A stretch of 64,000 nt of DNA from Kiritimatiellota bacterium (GCA_014381785.1 JACNKZ010000044.1:1-64000), one strand, 5' to 3'. Counted from the first letter of the stretch, positions 18,663 to 29,089 are shown. The notes: generated by a model from the letters alone, not told the origin. Program-made: numbers and translations.

Positions 18663-20579
18663 ATGGCTGCGAAATCAAAAGTTTTAGGAATCGACCTAGG
18701 GACCACCAACTCCTGTATGGCGATTATGGAAGGTGGCGAGTCCACTGTGATCCCGAACGCCGAGGGCGGTCGCACCACTCCGTCGGTGGTGGCATTTACT
18801 AAAGGCGGCGAGCGTCTGGTCGGTCAGGCCGCGAAACGTCAGGCCGTGACCAACTCGGCCAATACGATCTTCTCGGTGAAGCGGTTCATGGGACGCAAGT
18901 TCAATGAGGTTGAACACGAAATCCACCTCGTTCCCTATAAGGTAATTAAAGCCAAAAATGGCGACGCCCACATCGAAGTAAACGGCAAAACCTACGCCCC
19001 GCCGGAAGTCTCCGCGATGATCCTGCAGAAAATGAAAGCGGATGCGGAAGCCTATCTCGGCGAAACGATCACACAGGCCGTGATCACCGTCCCGGCCTAC
19101 TTTAACGACTCTCAGCGTCAGGCCACCAAAGACGCCGGCAAAATCGCCGGCCTCGACGTGCTGCGCATTGTCAACGAGCCGACCGCCGCCACCCTCGCCT
19201 ACGGTCTCGACAAGACCAACGAGGAAAAAGTGGTGGTCTACGACCTCGGGGGCGGAACCTTCGACGTCTCGATCCTCGATATTGACAACGGCTTCTTCGA
19301 AGTGAACGCATCCAACGGTGATGGTCACCTCGGCGGAGACGACTTTGACCAGGCGGTGATTGACTGGCTCGTTGAAGAGTTCAAAAAAGAACAGGGCGTC
19401 GATCTGTCCAAAGACCCGATGGCGTTGCAGCGTCTGAAAGAAGCCGCTGAAAAAGCGAAATGCGAACTGTCCAGCTCGCAGAGCACCGACATCAACCTGC
19501 CGTTCATCACCGCGGACGCCTCCGGCCCGAAACATATGAATGTTGCGCTGAGCCGCGCCAAATTCGAGCAGCTGGTCGACAGCCTCGTCGATCGCACGAA
19601 GAAACCGGTTCAGGACTGTATGCGCGATGCCAAAGTTTCCTCCGGCGATATCCATGAAGTGATTCTGGTCGGCGGATCGACCCGTATTCCGCGCGTTCAG
19701 GAAATCGTTAAAGAGTATTTCGGACAGGAGCCGCACAAGGGTGTGAACCCGGACGAAGTGGTTGCCGCCGGCGCCGCCATTCAGGGCGGAATTCTCTCCG
19801 GCGACGTGAACCAGAACGTGGTTCTGCTCGACGTCACCCCGCTGAGCCTCGGTATCGAAACGCTCGGCGGCATCTCCACCCCGCTGATCGAACGCAACAC
19901 CACCATCCCGACCAAAAAGAGCGAGGTGTTCTCGACGGCAGCCGACAACCAGCCCGCCGTGGATATCCACGTGCTGCAAGGTGAGCGCAAAATGTCCAAA
20001 GACAACAAAACCATCGGACACTTCCAGCTCGACGGCATCCCGCCAGCGCCGCGCGGTGTGCCGCAGGTTGAAGTGACCTTCGATATCGACGCCAACGGCA
20101 TCCTGAGCGTGAAAGCCAAGGATCTCGGCACCGGCAAAGAGCAGCACATCACCATTACGGCTTCCAGCGGTCTATCCGACGACGAAGTCGAACGGATGGT
20201 GAAGGATGCCGAAGCCCACGCCGCCGAAGACGAGCAGGCGAAAGAAAAAATCGATCTGCGCAATCAGGCCGACCAGGCGGTCTTCCAGACCGAGAAGTTC
20301 ATCAAGGAAAACGGCGACAAACTCGACGACGCGAAAAAGGCGGAAGCTGAAGCCGCGATCGAGCCGGTCAAAGAAGCGCTGAAGGCCGATGACGACGAGC
20401 AGATCAAGTCGGCGATGGAAAAACTGAACGAAGCCATGCAGGCCGCCGCTACGGAAATGTACGCCAAAGCCCAGCAGGAAGCTCCGCAAGAGGCCCCTGC
20501 CGCTGAAGAACCGGACGGTGAAAAACAGGCCGATGGCGACGTGATTGATGCCGACTACAAAATGGACGATGACAAGTAG
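18663..20579 (+). CDS. dnaK: Chaperone DnaK (Hsp70)
   Basis: 638 residues, full length. The ATPase domain begins [20 protein letters not shown]; the phosphate and adenosine motifs [16 protein letters not shown] and [16 protein letters not shown] are intact. The substrate-binding half holds [14 protein letters not shown]. The C-terminal tail is acidic and ends KMDDDK in place of the common EEVD-like end. It folds and protects proteins with DnaJ and GrpE, neither of which is in this window. RBS AAAGGAATAGAAA precedes the ATG. It lies upstream of groES-groEL, giving a chaperone block. Confidence 0.98.
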   Translation: MAAKSKVLGIDLGTTNSCMAIMEGGESTVIPNAEGGRTTPSVVAFTKGGERLVGQAAKRQAVTNSANTIFSVKRFMGRKFNEVEHEIHLVPYKVIKAKNGDAHIEVNGKTYAPPEVSAMILQKMKADAEAYLGETITQAVITVPAYFNDSQRQATKDAGKIAGLDVLRIVNEPTAATLAYGLDKTNEEKVVVYDLGGGTFDVSILDIDNGFFEVNASNGDGHLGGDDFDQAVIDWLVEEFKKEQGVDLSKDPMALQRLKEAAEKAKCELSSSQSTDINLPFITADASGPKHMNVALSRAKFEQLVDSLVDRTKKPVQDCMRDAKVSSGDIHEVILVGGSTRIPRVQEIVKEYFGQEPHKGVNPDEVVAAGAAIQGGILSGDVNQNVVLLDVTPLSLGIETLGGISTPLIERNTTIPTKKSEVFSTAADNQPAVDIHVLQGERKMSKDNKTIGHFQLDGIPPAPRGVPQVEVTFDIDANGILSVKAKDLGTGKEQHITITASSGLSDDEVERMVKDAEAHAAEDEQAKEKIDLRNQADQAVFQTEKFIKENGDKLDDAKKAEAEAAIEPVKEALKADDDEQIKSAMEKLNEAMQAAATEMYAKAQQEAPQEAPAAEEPDGEKQADGDVIDADYKMDDDK

Positions 20580-20756
20580 AACCGTAGAAGAAGAGAATTT
20601 ACAGAATGATGGACAGCAGAATCATTTTTAACAGCCAATGGCTTCCTATGATTTTGCCGATAATGATTTTGTAAAATTCTCTCCTGCTTAAATGCATTTA
20701 AACTAATGCGGCAGAGAGGCTCTGCTGTAAGAGATAAACCCCAAGAAGGAGAAGCA
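20580..20756. other. dnaK-groES spacer with a long inverted repeat
   Basis: GAGAATTTAC near 20593 pairs with GTAAAATTCTC near 20673, and inside them CAGAATGAT/GATAATGATTTTG words recur. The same CAGAATGATTT word occurs at 62217-62245. This reads as a dispersed repeat that may also fold in the transcript. The groES ribosome site AAGGAG is at 20746. Confidence 0.55.
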
Positions 20757-21044
20757 ATGAAGATTAAACCATTAGGTGACCGTGTGCTGGTCGAACCGAT
20801 GAAGGAATCGGAAGTGAAAAAAGGCGGAATCATTATTCCTGACACCGCAAAAGAGAAGCCGCAGGAAGGCGTGGTTGTTGCGCTCGGAACCGGCAAGCTG
20901 GATGACGATGGCAAGAAAGTGCCCTTCAACGTCAAAAAAGGCGATGTGGTTCTGATGCCGAAATACGGCGGAACCGAAGTCAAAATGGGCGGCAAGGAAT
21001 ATCAAATCATGCGCGAAGAAGACATTCTCGCTGTGATCGGCTAA
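20757..21044 (+). CDS. groES: Co-chaperonin GroES
   Basis: 95 residues. [19 protein letters not shown] opens the protein, the mobile loop [20 protein letters not shown] follows, and it ends EEDILAVIG. It caps the GroEL ring during folding cycles. The start is fixed by AAGGAGAAGCA directly before the ATG. It is 29 bases from groEL and co-transcribed with it. Confidence 0.97.
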   Translation: MKIKPLGDRVLVEPMKESEVKKGGIIIPDTAKEKPQEGVVVALGTGKLDDDGKKVPFNVKKGDVVLMPKYGGTEVKMGGKEYQIMREEDILAVIG

Positions 21045-21073
21045 CCCCTCTAACTTTTAAGGAGATATAAATT

Positions 21074-22705
21074 ATGGCTAAACAAATGAAATTTGATGTA
21101 GAGGCCCGCGACGCAATGCTCAAGGGCGTTGAAAAGCTGACAAAAGCGGTCGCAGTGACCCTCGGCCCGAAAGGCCGCAACGTGATCATCGACAAAAAAT
21201 ACGGCTCCCCAACGGTCACCAAAGACGGTGTGTCGGTTGCTAAAGAAATTGAACTCGACGATCCCTTTGAAAACATGGGCGCGCAGATGGTTCGCGAAGT
21301 CGCCAGCAAAACCAGCGATATCGCCGGTGATGGAACCACGACCGCGACCGTTCTGGCCGAAGCGATCTATCGCGAAGGCATCAAGAACGTTACCGCCGGC
21401 GCCAACCCGATGAGCCTCAAACGCGGTATCGATAAAGCGACCATCGAGCTGGTCAAGGCCCTCGAAAAGCTGAGCAAAAAAGTGAAGTCCAACGATGAAA
21501 TCGCGCAGGTCGGAACCATTTCCGCCAACGGCGACGAAGAAATCGGACGAATCATTGCGGAAGCAATGGCTGCAGTTGGCGAAGAAGGACCGATCACCAT
21601 CGAAGAGTCAAAGTCGATCGAAACCAGCCTGGAAGTTAAAGAAGGCATGCTCTTCGATAAAGGCTACCTCTCCCCCTACTTCGTGACCGACGCCGAAGCA
21701 ATGGAAGTGGTGATGGAAGATCCCTACATTCTCCTGTTCGAGAAAAAGATCTCCAACCTGCAGGACATGCTCCCGCTGCTCCAGAACGTGGCGAAAACCG
21801 GCAAACCGCTGATGATCATCGCGGAAGATATCGAAGGCGAAGCGCTTGCGACCCTCGTAGTAAACAAACTGCGCGGAACCCTCAACGTCTGCGCCGTGAA
21901 AGCCCCCGGCTTCGGCGATCGCCGCAAAGCGATGATGGAAGATATTGCCATTCTCACCAATGGTAAGTTCATCACCGAAGATCTCGGCATCACGCTCGAA
22001 AGCGTAACGCTCGATGACCTCGGTTCCGCTAAACGCGTCACCGTAGGCAAAGATGAAACCGTCATCGTCGACGGGGCTGGCAAAAAGGTCGACATCAACG
22101 CCCGCGTTGAGCAGATCAAACGTCAGGCTCAGGAAACCACGTCGGACTACGACCGTGAAAAACTTCAGGAACGTCAGGCCAAACTCAGCGGCGGTGTCGC
22201 CGTCCTGAACATCGGCGCAGCGACTGAGTCCGAAATGAAAGAGAAAAAAGACCGCGTTGAGGACGCACTGCACGCCACCCGTGCGGCAGCAGCCGAAGGG
22301 ATTGTTCCCGGCGGAGGCGTTGCCCTCATTCGCGCTCAGAAAGCTCTCGATAAGCTCGTGCTCGAAGGCGACGAAGCCGTCGGCGCCGACATTGTTCGGA
22401 AAGCCTGCGAAGCTCCGCTTCGTCAGCTGGTCAGCAACGCCGGTATTGAAGGCGCGATCGTTGTGCAGGAAGTGAAAAAAGCCAAGCAGACCTGGGGTTA
22501 CAACGTGGCCACCGGCGAATACGTCGATATGGTTGCGGCCGGCATCATTGACCCGACCAAAGTGACCCGTTCGGCTCTGCAGAATGCAGCCAGCATCGCC
22601 GGCCTGCTTCTGACCACCGAATGCATGATCACTGATCTGCCGGCAAAGGACGCTCCTGCCATGCCTGATATGGGCGGCATGGGTGGAATGGGCGGCATGA
22701 TGTAA
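21074..22705 (+). CDS. groEL: Chaperonin GroEL (Hsp60)
   Basis: 543 residues. Nucleotide motifs include [13 protein letters not shown] and [27 protein letters not shown] is near residue 405. The C-terminus is the typical Gly-Met tail ([11 protein letters not shown]), which lines the folding cavity. Only one groEL is in the window. A strong terminator follows. Confidence 0.98.
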   Translation: MAKQMKFDVEARDAMLKGVEKLTKAVAVTLGPKGRNVIIDKKYGSPTVTKDGVSVAKEIELDDPFENMGAQMVREVASKTSDIAGDGTTTATVLAEAIYREGIKNVTAGANPMSLKRGIDKATIELVKALEKLSKKVKSNDEIAQVGTISANGDEEIGRIIAEAMAAVGEEGPITIEESKSIETSLEVKEGMLFDKGYLSPYFVTDAEAMEVVMEDPYILLFEKKISNLQDMLPLLQNVAKTGKPLMIIAEDIEGEALATLVVNKLRGTLNVCAVKAPGFGDRRKAMMEDIAILTNGKFITEDLGITLESVTLDDLGSAKRVTVGKDETVIVDGAGKKVDINARVEQIKRQAQETTSDYDREKLQERQAKLSGGVAVLNIGAATESEMKEKKDRVEDALHATRAAAAEGIVPGGGVALIRAQKALDKLVLEGDEAVGADIVRKACEAPLRQLVSNAGIEGAIVVQEVKKAKQTWGYNVATGEYVDMVAAGIIDPTKVTRSALQNAASIAGLLLTTECMITDLPAKDAPAMPDMGGMGGMGGMM

Positions 22706-22723
22706 GCCGTTCGGCGCCTAAGC

Positions 22724-22763
22724 CTGAAAAGCCCCGATTGCGGATGCGATCGGGGCTTTTCAG
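22724..22763 (+). terminator. Terminator after groEL
   Basis: Fifteen-base stem CTGAAAAGCCCCGAT / ATCGGGGCTTTTCAG with a 10-base loop; the T-run is inside the 3' arm. It is symmetric and could also stop transcripts from the other side. Confidence 0.82.
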
Positions 22764-22860
22764 TGGAGTGCTGGAATACGGGAGTGATGGAGTACTAATT
22801 TTCGCCCCATTAACCCGCAATTCCTTTACCCCATTATTCCAGTTCCCCGTGTTGACTCGC
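22764..22860. repeat. GGAGTGCTGGAATACGGGAGTGATGG dispersed repeat region
   Basis: Related to the 1370-1441 family: starts GTGGAGTGCTGGAATACGGG and ends CCCATTATTCCAGTTCCCC. No gene. Confidence 0.5.
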
Positions 22861-22917
22861 TCTGCCCTAAACCGTATAGTCCCACGCTTTTACACCTTTG
22901 AGAAGGGGATCTATTTT

Positions 22918-23184
22918 ATGAACTTTGAATATCTGACCAAAGCCCAAGAGAAAATCGGCAACGTGCCAACACTGGTTAATCTGGTTTCGTACCGCACCCG
23001 CCAGCTCAACCACGGCGCCCGCCCGATGGTTAAACCCGACCATCCGGAACAGGACAACCACGACATCGTTCTCAAGGAAATTGTCGAAGGCAAGCTGACC
23101 GTTGAAATGGGCGTCGAGCCGCCGAGCGATATCTTTGGCAACTTTGATGCTCCTAAAGAAGACGGCCCCTCCGTGATCCTCTAA
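22918..23184 (+). CDS. rpoZ: RNA polymerase omega subunit
   Basis: 88 residues. The pattern LVNLVSYRTRQLNHGARPMV followed by DIVLKEIVEGKLTVE fits the conserved omega core (R.RQL..G..P then A..EI..GK). Omega assists assembly of RNA polymerase by binding beta-prime. The acidic tail is longer than in E. coli. Start from GAAGGGGATC spacing before the ATG at 22918. Located directly upstream of smpB, separated by a terminator. Confidence 0.8.
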   Translation: MNFEYLTKAQEKIGNVPTLVNLVSYRTRQLNHGARPMVKPDHPEQDNHDIVLKEIVEGKLTVEMGVEPPSDIFGNFDAPKEDGPSVIL

Positions 23185-23209
23185 GACCACCCGGACTTGT
23201 CCGCGAAAG

Positions 23210-23238
23210 GAACGGCCCTACCGGCCGTTCTTTTTTTA
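23210..23238 (+). terminator. Terminator after rpoZ
   Basis: GAACGGCC / GGCCGTTC stem with a 5-base loop, then seven Ts. Confidence 0.88.
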
Positions 23239-23274
23239 TATCCCCACTCAAACATTCTGTGTTTCAATCATCCT

Positions 23275-23754
23275 ATGAGCTCGAAGAAAAAAAAATCCGG
23301 CAGCACATCCGGCGTAATGGCCACCAACCGCAAGGCCCGTCGGGATTTTCATGTGCTGGATGATCTCGAGGCCGGTATCGAACTGCGCGGCACCGAAGTG
23401 AAATCGATCCGGCAGGGCCACGTGCGAATTGATGAAGCCTACGTTCAGGTTAAAGACGGACAGGCGGAGCTGCTGCAGATGACCATCCAGCCCTACGACC
23501 ACGGCAATATCTCCAACCACGAACCGACCCGCCCGCGCCGCCTGCTAATGCACAAAAGCGAAATCCTGCGCCTTGAGAGTAAAATCAACGAAAAGGGCCT
23601 CACCCTTATTCCGCTCAAGATCTACCTCAAAAAAGGCATGATCAAAGTGAAGATCGCGCTGTGCAAAGGGAAAGACGCGGTCGACAAGCGCGAGACCCTC
23701 AAAAAGAAAACCGCTGACATGGAAGCCCGCCGCGCCATGCGCAACGCCCGATAG
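23275..23754 (+). CDS. smpB: SsrA-binding protein SmpB
   Basis: 159 residues. NRKARRDFHVLDDLEAGIEL and GTEVKSIRQGHVRIDEAYV match the SmpB core, and the C-terminal KGKDAVDKRETLKKKTADME tail is the part that enters the ribosomal A site. SmpB delivers tmRNA to stalled ribosomes. The lysine/serine-rich first 15 residues are an extension of the usual N-terminus. ATG at 23275 chosen, since the frame upstream is terminator DNA. Confidence 0.95.
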   Translation: MSSKKKKSGSTSGVMATNRKARRDFHVLDDLEAGIELRGTEVKSIRQGHVRIDEAYVQVKDGQAELLQMTIQPYDHGNISNHEPTRPRRLLMHKSEILRLESKINEKGLTLIPLKIYLKKGMIKVKIALCKGKDAVDKRETLKKKTADMEARRAMRNAR

Positions 23755-23868
23755 CCGCTTAGACTATTGCATAGGCACTCACTAATTTAATAAATTACTC
23801 TCGCAAAGTGAAATCCGAATACTTTGCGACTTAAGAGAACGAAGTGAACGAGCGAGAGATAACACGTC

Positions 23869-24264
23869 ATGAGACATCACAAAGCCATGGAATGGGAAAA
23901 AACGCTCAAGGGCGTGTTCGATGAGATCGACCGCGAGCTGGAGGCGCAATACGACGAACAGTGGCCATTGCACCCTTCCCGTCCGGAAGAAGGCACCACC
24001 TCCAATCCGGAGCAGGACGGTCTGTTTAATGTCGGCGCGGCCTTCTCCGCCGGGATTGGTTCGGAATACGGCCCGGGCTACACGGTGGAAATACGAATTT
24101 CAACGCTCAAAAATGTGCCGGCAGATGTACGCGCGAAGATTAAAGCACAGGTTTTCCAAACCTTGGAAAAAAAGCTTCCGGCGGCCTTTCCCGGCAAGGA
24201 TCTTCGGGTATCGGATGATAACGGAATGATCCGGATCCACGGTGACCTGAGCCTGGACGAATAG
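23869..24264 (+). CDS. Unknown 131-residue protein
   Basis: Starts MRHHKAMEWEKTLKGVFDEI, with a more likely core start at the second Met. Two halves: an acidic helical N-terminus and an alpha/beta C-terminus (YTVEIRISTLKNVPADV, LRVSDDNGMIRIHGDL). No Cys, signal peptide or membrane segment. The exact palindrome at 24154 is read as VFQTLEKKLPAAFPG and seems to form a helix. I do not recognise the family. Confidence 0.6.
   Translation: MRHHKAMEWEKTLKGVFDEIDRELEAQYDEQWPLHPSRPEEGTTSNPEQDGLFNVGAAFSAGIGSEYGPGYTVEIRISTLKNVPADVRAKIKAQVFQTLEKKLPAAFPGKDLRVSDDNGMIRIHGDLSLDE
24154..24168. repeat. TTCCAA-N3-TTGGAA palindrome within the unknown gene
   Basis: Exact copy, spacer ACC, extended by T and A runs to TTTTCCAAACCTTGGAAAA. 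Confidence 0.9.
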
Positions 24265-24419
24265 CGTCCTGATGGACGCGGAATAAGGGAATACCGGATT
24301 ATTGGATTGCCGGGGTACTTTGCGGTCAGATACCGCATGCAACAGATTCCTCACCCAAATCATGGTCACAAACTCATTGATCCAGACTTCCACCATTCCC
24401 TTAGACCGAACGACGGCGT

Positions 24420-24788
24420 CTAAAAGCTTTCACTCCAGACCGGCGTGCCATTGATTTCAAAAAAGAGCTCTTTGGAGTCGGCGCTCCAGCGAATCGCCGC
24501 CTTGCGCTGCTCTGCGCTGTCACCTTTATATTCCGGCAGATAAAGCTGCGTGTGCCAGAAGCGGCGGGTGCGGGTGGAGATTTTATAGCCCGGATCAGAA
24601 TAATAGAAAACGTGCTGCAACCGCGCCTCACGGCTTCCATCCGGCGCGCTGATCCGCTGAACCACTTCGGTCGGCGGGGTTAAAATCCGGAAGGCGATAA
24701 ACAGCACAAACCCCATCAGCGCCAGAAAACCGATGACCCGTCCTTTCGGCATCCCGGTAAACATGCTGTGTTTGCGGAACCGATCCAT
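24420..24788 (-). CDS. Small membrane-anchored unknown protein
   Basis: 122 residues from the ATG at 24788. After a basic start (MDRFRKHSMF) comes one membrane segment (VIGFLALMGFVLFIAFRIL); the rest should be periplasmic and ends FFEINGTPVWSESF. GGAG lies just before the ATG inside the end of rseP, with the start only 2 bases past that stop, so it is the last gene of the rseP operon. Family unknown. Confidence 0.65.
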   Translation of the reverse strand: MDRFRKHSMFTGMPKGRVIGFLALMGFVLFIAFRILTPPTEVVQRISAPDGSREARLQHVFYYSDPGYKISTRTRRFWHTQLYLPEYKGDSAEQRKAAIRWSADSKELFFEINGTPVWSESF

Positions 24789-24790
24789 TC

Positions 24791-26185
24791 TCACTCCTCT
24801 TCAATCGGAGCGGGCTCATCCACCTGCTCCGTCTGACCGGAGATCAGGTTGCCAAAAAATTTCTTAAACTGGAATTTGCGATCGATGTCGTTGAGGGTGA
24901 CAAGAAGCATGGCGCCGATCAGCAAAATCGCGCAGAGGTTGATCAAAACCGCCTGAACCTTTGCGTTCACCTTGCGGCGGGTGATTCCCTCCCACAGAGC
25001 AAACAGAATATGTCCGCCGTCGAGCACTGGGATCGGTAGCAGGTTCAACAAAGCCAAGTTAATATTGATCAGTCGAATCAGCCCGAGGGTCGTCCACAGC
25101 CCGGCTTTAATCGCCATCATCAGCATGCCTAAAATTCCCACCGGGCCCTGCAGATTCTTTGCCACTTTGCCTGACTCGGACGGAGTGATCAGCCCCTTTA
25201 GAACCCGGCTGATCATGGATGCATCACTTTTGAGCTGATCCATTGGGCGAACCCGGAAACTACCCAGACTCACCCCGATCATGACCCGGTCATATTCTTC
25301 GTTGTACTCCGGGGTAAGGAACAGCGGAATATTCCGACCGTCCCGCTCCACAACAATGGACACTTCTTTGCGAGGCGCACCCTGAACCGCTTCGACAAAC
25401 TGATACCAACCGATAATCTGAGCTCCTTCAAACTGAACAATAATGTCATCGGCAAGCAGTCCCGCACGATCCGCCGGCGACTCTGGGGTTACGGTTCCAA
25501 TCAGGCAGGGAATGGCCTGATCGACGCCGCTCACGATCTGCCCGGTCTGTTCAACGTCATCGGCAACTTCTACTTGAACGGTTTTCGTTGCATTCGATGT
25601 AAGTAGAGTGAGGTCCACGTTGTTCTCGGTTTCACCGAGAAGGCTTTCCACCATAAAATCGTACCAGGATTGGACCGACTTACCATTTACCGCGATGACG
25701 GTGTCGCCGGGACGCACCCCGGCCGCATACGCCGCCGAGCTTTCATCAACCAGTCCGACCACGGCGGCCGTATCTTCCAGAATCGGCTGATCCGAACCGA
25801 GAAAAATGATCCAGGCCAGCACCACCGCGAAAAGTATATTTCCGACGGGGCCGCACACTGCGACGGCGATTTTTTTCCACGGCGAAACCGGAGGAAACGC
25901 CACATGCTCTCCACCCTGAATGCGCTCCATGCCTTCCGGATCGAGTTGGGGCAGTGAAACGTAGCCGCCAAACGGGATCCAACCGATTTTATAGACGATG
26001 CCGTCTTTCTCGCATTGCCAGATGGCTTTTCCGAAGCCTATAGAGAATATAAGGACCTTTAAGCCGTTTTTGCGGGCGACAATAAAGTGGCCGAACTCAT
26101 GGACAAACACGGTGATTCCAAACAGAAACAGCGCAAGAAAAACACTGTACGTTACCGTCCAGGCGGAATGAAGCAAGTCGAGCAT
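24791..26185 (-). CDS. rseP: Site-2 intramembrane metalloprotease RseP
   Basis: 464 residues. The zinc motif HEFGH is at 29-33 in the first membrane helix, and the third zinc ligand lies in LLNLLPIPVLDGGHILF near residue 400. Two PDZ-like domains lie between (VVGLVDESSAAYAAGVRPGD and CLIGTVTPESPADRAGLLAD). RseP cleaves anti-sigma factors and signal-peptide remnants in the membrane. It follows cdsA and uppS in the order typical of many bacteria. Confidence 0.93.
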   Translation of the reverse strand: MLDLLHSAWTVTYSVFLALFLFGITVFVHEFGHFIVARKNGLKVLIFSIGFGKAIWQCEKDGIVYKIGWIPFGGYVSLPQLDPEGMERIQGGEHVAFPPVSPWKKIAVAVCGPVGNILFAVVLAWIIFLGSDQPILEDTAAVVGLVDESSAAYAAGVRPGDTVIAVNGKSVQSWYDFMVESLLGETENNVDLTLLTSNATKTVQVEVADDVEQTGQIVSGVDQAIPCLIGTVTPESPADRAGLLADDIIVQFEGAQIIGWYQFVEAVQGAPRKEVSIVVERDGRNIPLFLTPEYNEEYDRVMIGVSLGSFRVRPMDQLKSDASMISRVLKGLITPSESGKVAKNLQGPVGILGMLMMAIKAGLWTTLGLIRLININLALLNLLPIPVLDGGHILFALWEGITRRKVNAKVQAVLINLCAILLIGAMLLVTLNDIDRKFQFKKFFGNLISGQTEQVDEPAPIEEE

Positions 26186-26192
26186 AGGAAAC

Positions 26193-27041
26193 CTAGTTTA
26201 AGAAAAGCTGAATGTAGATATACATGAAGGGTGCGGTAAACAGCAGACTGTCGATCATGTCGAGCATCCCGCCCATGCCGTGCGCAATTGCGCCGGAATC
26301 TTTCACATTAACTGCCCGCTTAAAGAGCGATTCGACCAGATCGCCGAGGGTTCCAATGATTGGAAGCACAACGCCCAGAATCAGTGTGTGATAGAACGGG
26401 AAATTATACGGGCCGAGCATGCCGTCATTGAGAACCCACCAAGTGACTCCAACGACACAGGAAAAGAGAATACCACCGAACAGCCCTTCCCAGCTTTTCT
26501 TTGGTGAAATGGCCGGGGCCAAACGATGTTTTCCGAATTTGGAGCCGACAAAGTACGCCCCGGCATCACCCCACTTGACCGCCAGCAGAAGATAGAATGC
26601 AACTCGCACGGGTTGAGCGGGATCACCCGCCAGATAGAGCCGCACAAAAAAGCTCCAGAAAAAAGCGACATAAACAAAGCCGAACAGGGTTCCGAGCGCA
26701 TTACGAATCGCCAGACGCGCATCTGAATGATCAGTCAGTAGGCGGAAAAAATTCACAATCAGAATAAGTAGCAACAGAGCCCACAGCGGCTCATCGCTCC
26801 GAGGTTGTTGAAGGGAAACCCACCACGTCATCGCAACAAATACAAGCCCGCTGATCATTCCCATCTTTTTGGATGCGGGCATATCGCCCATCGCCATCAA
26901 TGCGTAAATTTCATGCATGGCCAGACCGCAAATCGCCAACAGCACCAGCAGAGCAATGGGATTTCCGGCGGGAACAAACATCACTGCCGTCATAATCACT
27001 GCGGCAATACTCAGCCCCAAAATAATCCGTTTTTTATCCAT
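26193..27041 (-). CDS. cdsA: Phosphatidate cytidylyltransferase CdsA
   Basis: 282 residues, eight or so membrane helices. The C-terminal signature (LGDLVESLFKRAVNVKDSG, then HGMGGMLDMIDSLLFTAP) matches CdsA, which makes CDP-diacylglycerol for phospholipids. The exact palindrome at 26351 is read LPIIGTLGD inside the conserved motif, where family members also have a Gly after two or three hydrophobics; this copy may be coincidental. Tightly packed between uppS and rseP. Confidence 0.92.
   Translation of the reverse strand: MDKKRIILGLSIAAVIMTAVMFVPAGNPIALLVLLAICGLAMHEIYALMAMGDMPASKKMGMISGLVFVAMTWWVSLQQPRSDEPLWALLLLILIVNFFRLLTDHSDARLAIRNALGTLFGFVYVAFFWSFFVRLYLAGDPAQPVRVAFYLLLAVKWGDAGAYFVGSKFGKHRLAPAISPKKSWEGLFGGILFSCVVGVTWWVLNDGMLGPYNFPFYHTLILGVVLPIIGTLGDLVESLFKRAVNVKDSGAIAHGMGGMLDMIDSLLFTAPFMYIYIQLFLN
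26351..26365. repeat. TTCCAA-N3-TTGGAA match in the CdsA signature
   Basis: Exact, spacer TGA, but without the flanking T/A runs of most copies. It encodes conserved residues, so it may be a chance match. Confidence 0.6.
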
Positions 27042-27050
27042 AAAGTTCCT

Positions 27051-27815
27051 TTATTGCGTCACAACCCCGCCAAAACGTCGGCCTCGTTTCCCAAAACTTT
27101 CCAGTGCCTGGAAAAATTCTTTCTCACGAAAGTCGGGCCAATAGGTCTCCGTAACATACAGCTCAGCATACGATAGCTGCCAAAGTAAAAAATTACTCAA
27201 GCGGAGTTCCCCGCTCGTCCGAATCATCAGTTCGGGATCGGGCACGTCCGGCAGATACAAATGTTGCGCCACCGTCTCTTCCGTCACTGTTTCCGGATCA
27301 AGCTCCCCGGCCGCCGCCTTACGGGCAATGGCCTTAGCTGATTCCGCGATTTCCTTGCGACTGCCATAGCTTAGCGCGACGATCAGTGTGCGCTCGTAGC
27401 CCTTCTCGGACTGCTTCATCAGTTTGATAAGCCCTGCCTGAACCGCTTTCGGCAAACGATCCACCTCGCCCATCACCCGCAGCCGGATTTTATTTTTTAA
27501 AAGCTCCCGGGCGTGCTTCTGCATAAACGTGGCCAGCAGCGTCATTAACCCGTCAACTTCGTCTTTAGGGCGGTTCCAGTTTTCAGTGCTGAAGGCATAG
27601 AGCGTCAGATAGTTGACACCGCTCTCTTTGGCGGCTTTAAGGACAGCCAGAACGGACTGCGCCCCTTCTTCATGGCCCTTGAGCCGCGGCAGACCGCGTT
27701 CATTCGCCCAGCGGCCGTTGCCGTCCATAATGACGGCAACGTGCTCGGGAACTTTTTCAAGCTTTGGAATTTCAGGTTTCAAATTTCGAGTTTCAAGTTT
27801 CACCCCAATCGTCAA
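27051..27815 (-). CDS. uppS: Undecaprenyl diphosphate synthase
   Basis: 254 residues. HVAVIMDGNGRWANERGLPR holds the catalytic Asp and the diphosphate-binding residues; PDPELMIRTSGELRLSNFLL and YAELYVTETYWPDF follow, then FGGV near the end. It makes the C55 lipid carrier for peptidoglycan. The first 18 residues (from a TTG at 27815 or a GTG at 27803) derive from a dispersed AAACTTGAAACTCGAAATTTG-like repeat. FFQALESFGK near the C-terminus resembles the TTCCAA motif with two mismatches. Confidence 0.93.
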   Translation of the reverse strand: MTIGVKLETRNLKPEIPKLEKVPEHVAVIMDGNGRWANERGLPRLKGHEEGAQSVLAVLKAAKESGVNYLTLYAFSTENWNRPKDEVDGLMTLLATFMQKHARELLKNKIRLRVMGEVDRLPKAVQAGLIKLMKQSEKGYERTLIVALSYGSRKEIAESAKAIARKAAAGELDPETVTEETVAQHLYLPDVPDPELMIRTSGELRLSNFLLWQLSYAELYVTETYWPDFREKEFFQALESFGKRGRRFGGVVTQ

Positions 27816-29089
27816 TCCAAGACAATCGTGCTTGCTCGCTTCGGCCCGACGGAAAGAATGCTGACCGGAACACTAGTCAGTTCTTCGAGCCATTTGATAT
27901 ATTTTTTAGCCTGTTCCGGAAGCTCTTCCATGGAGGTGCATCCGGTGGTCGGACAGTTCCAGCCCTTAAACTCTTCGTAGACCGGTACGCAGCGCGACAG
28001 CTTGCCGATGCTGGCCGGAACCGTGTCAATGCGCTCGCCGTCGCACTCATAGTGCGTGCAGACCTTGATGGTCTCGAAGCCGTCGAGCACGTCGAGCTTC
28101 ATCAGCGCCCAGTGGTCAATGCCGCCAATCATGGCAGAGTAACGGGCAACAACCGCGTCGAACCAACCACAGCGGCGCGGACGGCCGGTGGTGGCGCCAA
28201 ATTCATTACCGACTTTCGCCAGCTGTTTGCCGTCGTCGTCGAACAGTTCCGTCGGGAACGGCCCCTCGCCCACACGGGTGGTGTAGGCCTTCACAATACC
28301 GATCACATCGTCGATGGAATGCGGCGGAACGCCCGCGCCGGCGGATACGCCGCCCGCACCGGTACTTGAGGAGGTAACAAAGGGATAGGTACCGAAATCG
28401 ACGTCGAGCATCACGCCCTGTGCGCCTTCGAAGAGAACATTCTGTTTCTCGTCGCGGATGGCGGCGTTGAGTAGCGGAAGCGTGTCGCAAATGAACGGCT
28501 TGAGGTATTCAAAAGCGGGTGCGTATTCAGCCACCAGCTCATCGGCGTCGAGCGCGGGCGCGCCGAGCACGGCCAGCATGCCGTTTTTGGCTTCAATGCG
28601 CTCACGGAACATGGCTTCAAAATCGTCTTCGAGCACATCGCCCATACGCAGGCCGCTACGGTCGGCCTTGTCGATGTAGGCCGGTCCGATGCCGCGCTTG
28701 GTGGTACCGATCTTTTTGCCGGTTGCCAGCTTGGCTTCTTTCGCGCCGTCGAGCTCTTTGTGGTATTGGAGTACCAAATGGGCGCGGTCGCTGATAAACA
28801 GGCGGCCATCAATCGAGATCCCGCGTTTTTCGAGATCCTGCAATTCATCGACCAGACCGATCGGATCGACCACCAGACCGTTGCCGATCACGCACTTGGC
28901 GGTCGGTCGAAGAATGCCCGACGGCGCGAGGTGCAACACGTATTTCTGATCGCCCACTTCCACGGTGTGGCCGGCGTTGTTACCGCCCTGATAGCGCACC
29001 ACCCAGTCGGCTTTTTCGGTGAGTACGTCGATGACCTTGCCCTTGCCTTCGTCGCCCCACTGCGACCCGATTAAAACTGTATTAGCCAT
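27812..29089 (-). CDS. purA: Adenylosuccinate synthetase
   Basis: 425 residues from the ATG of MANTVLIGSQWGDEGKGK, the GTP-binding and catalytic start. GGNNAGHTV, KRGIGPAYIDKADRSGLRMG, QGVMLDVDFGTYPFVTSSST and TTGRPRRCGWFD are all intact. It joins aspartate to IMP in AMP synthesis. The stop overlaps the uppS start by 4 bases. Upstream stretches open in frame have no family match. Confidence 0.97.
   Translation of the reverse strand: MANTVLIGSQWGDEGKGKVIDVLTEKADWVVRYQGGNNAGHTVEVGDQKYVLHLAPSGILRPTAKCVIGNGLVVDPIGLVDELQDLEKRGISIDGRLFISDRAHLVLQYHKELDGAKEAKLATGKKIGTTKRGIGPAYIDKADRSGLRMGDVLEDDFEAMFRERIEAKNGMLAVLGAPALDADELVAEYAPAFEYLKPFICDTLPLLNAAIRDEKQNVLFEGAQGVMLDVDFGTYPFVTSSSTGAGGVSAGAGVPPHSIDDVIGIVKAYTTRVGEGPFPTELFDDDGKQLAKVGNEFGATTGRPRRCGWFDAVVARYSAMIGGIDHWALMKLDVLDGFETIKVCTHYECDGERIDTVPASIGKLSRCVPVYEEFKGWNCPTTGCTSMEELPEQAKKYIKWLEELTSVPVSILSVGPKRASTIVLD

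Noticed and set aside
18696-20147. 483-codon minus-strand open frame
   Set aside because: Antisense shadow of dnaK, created by strong third-position GC bias.
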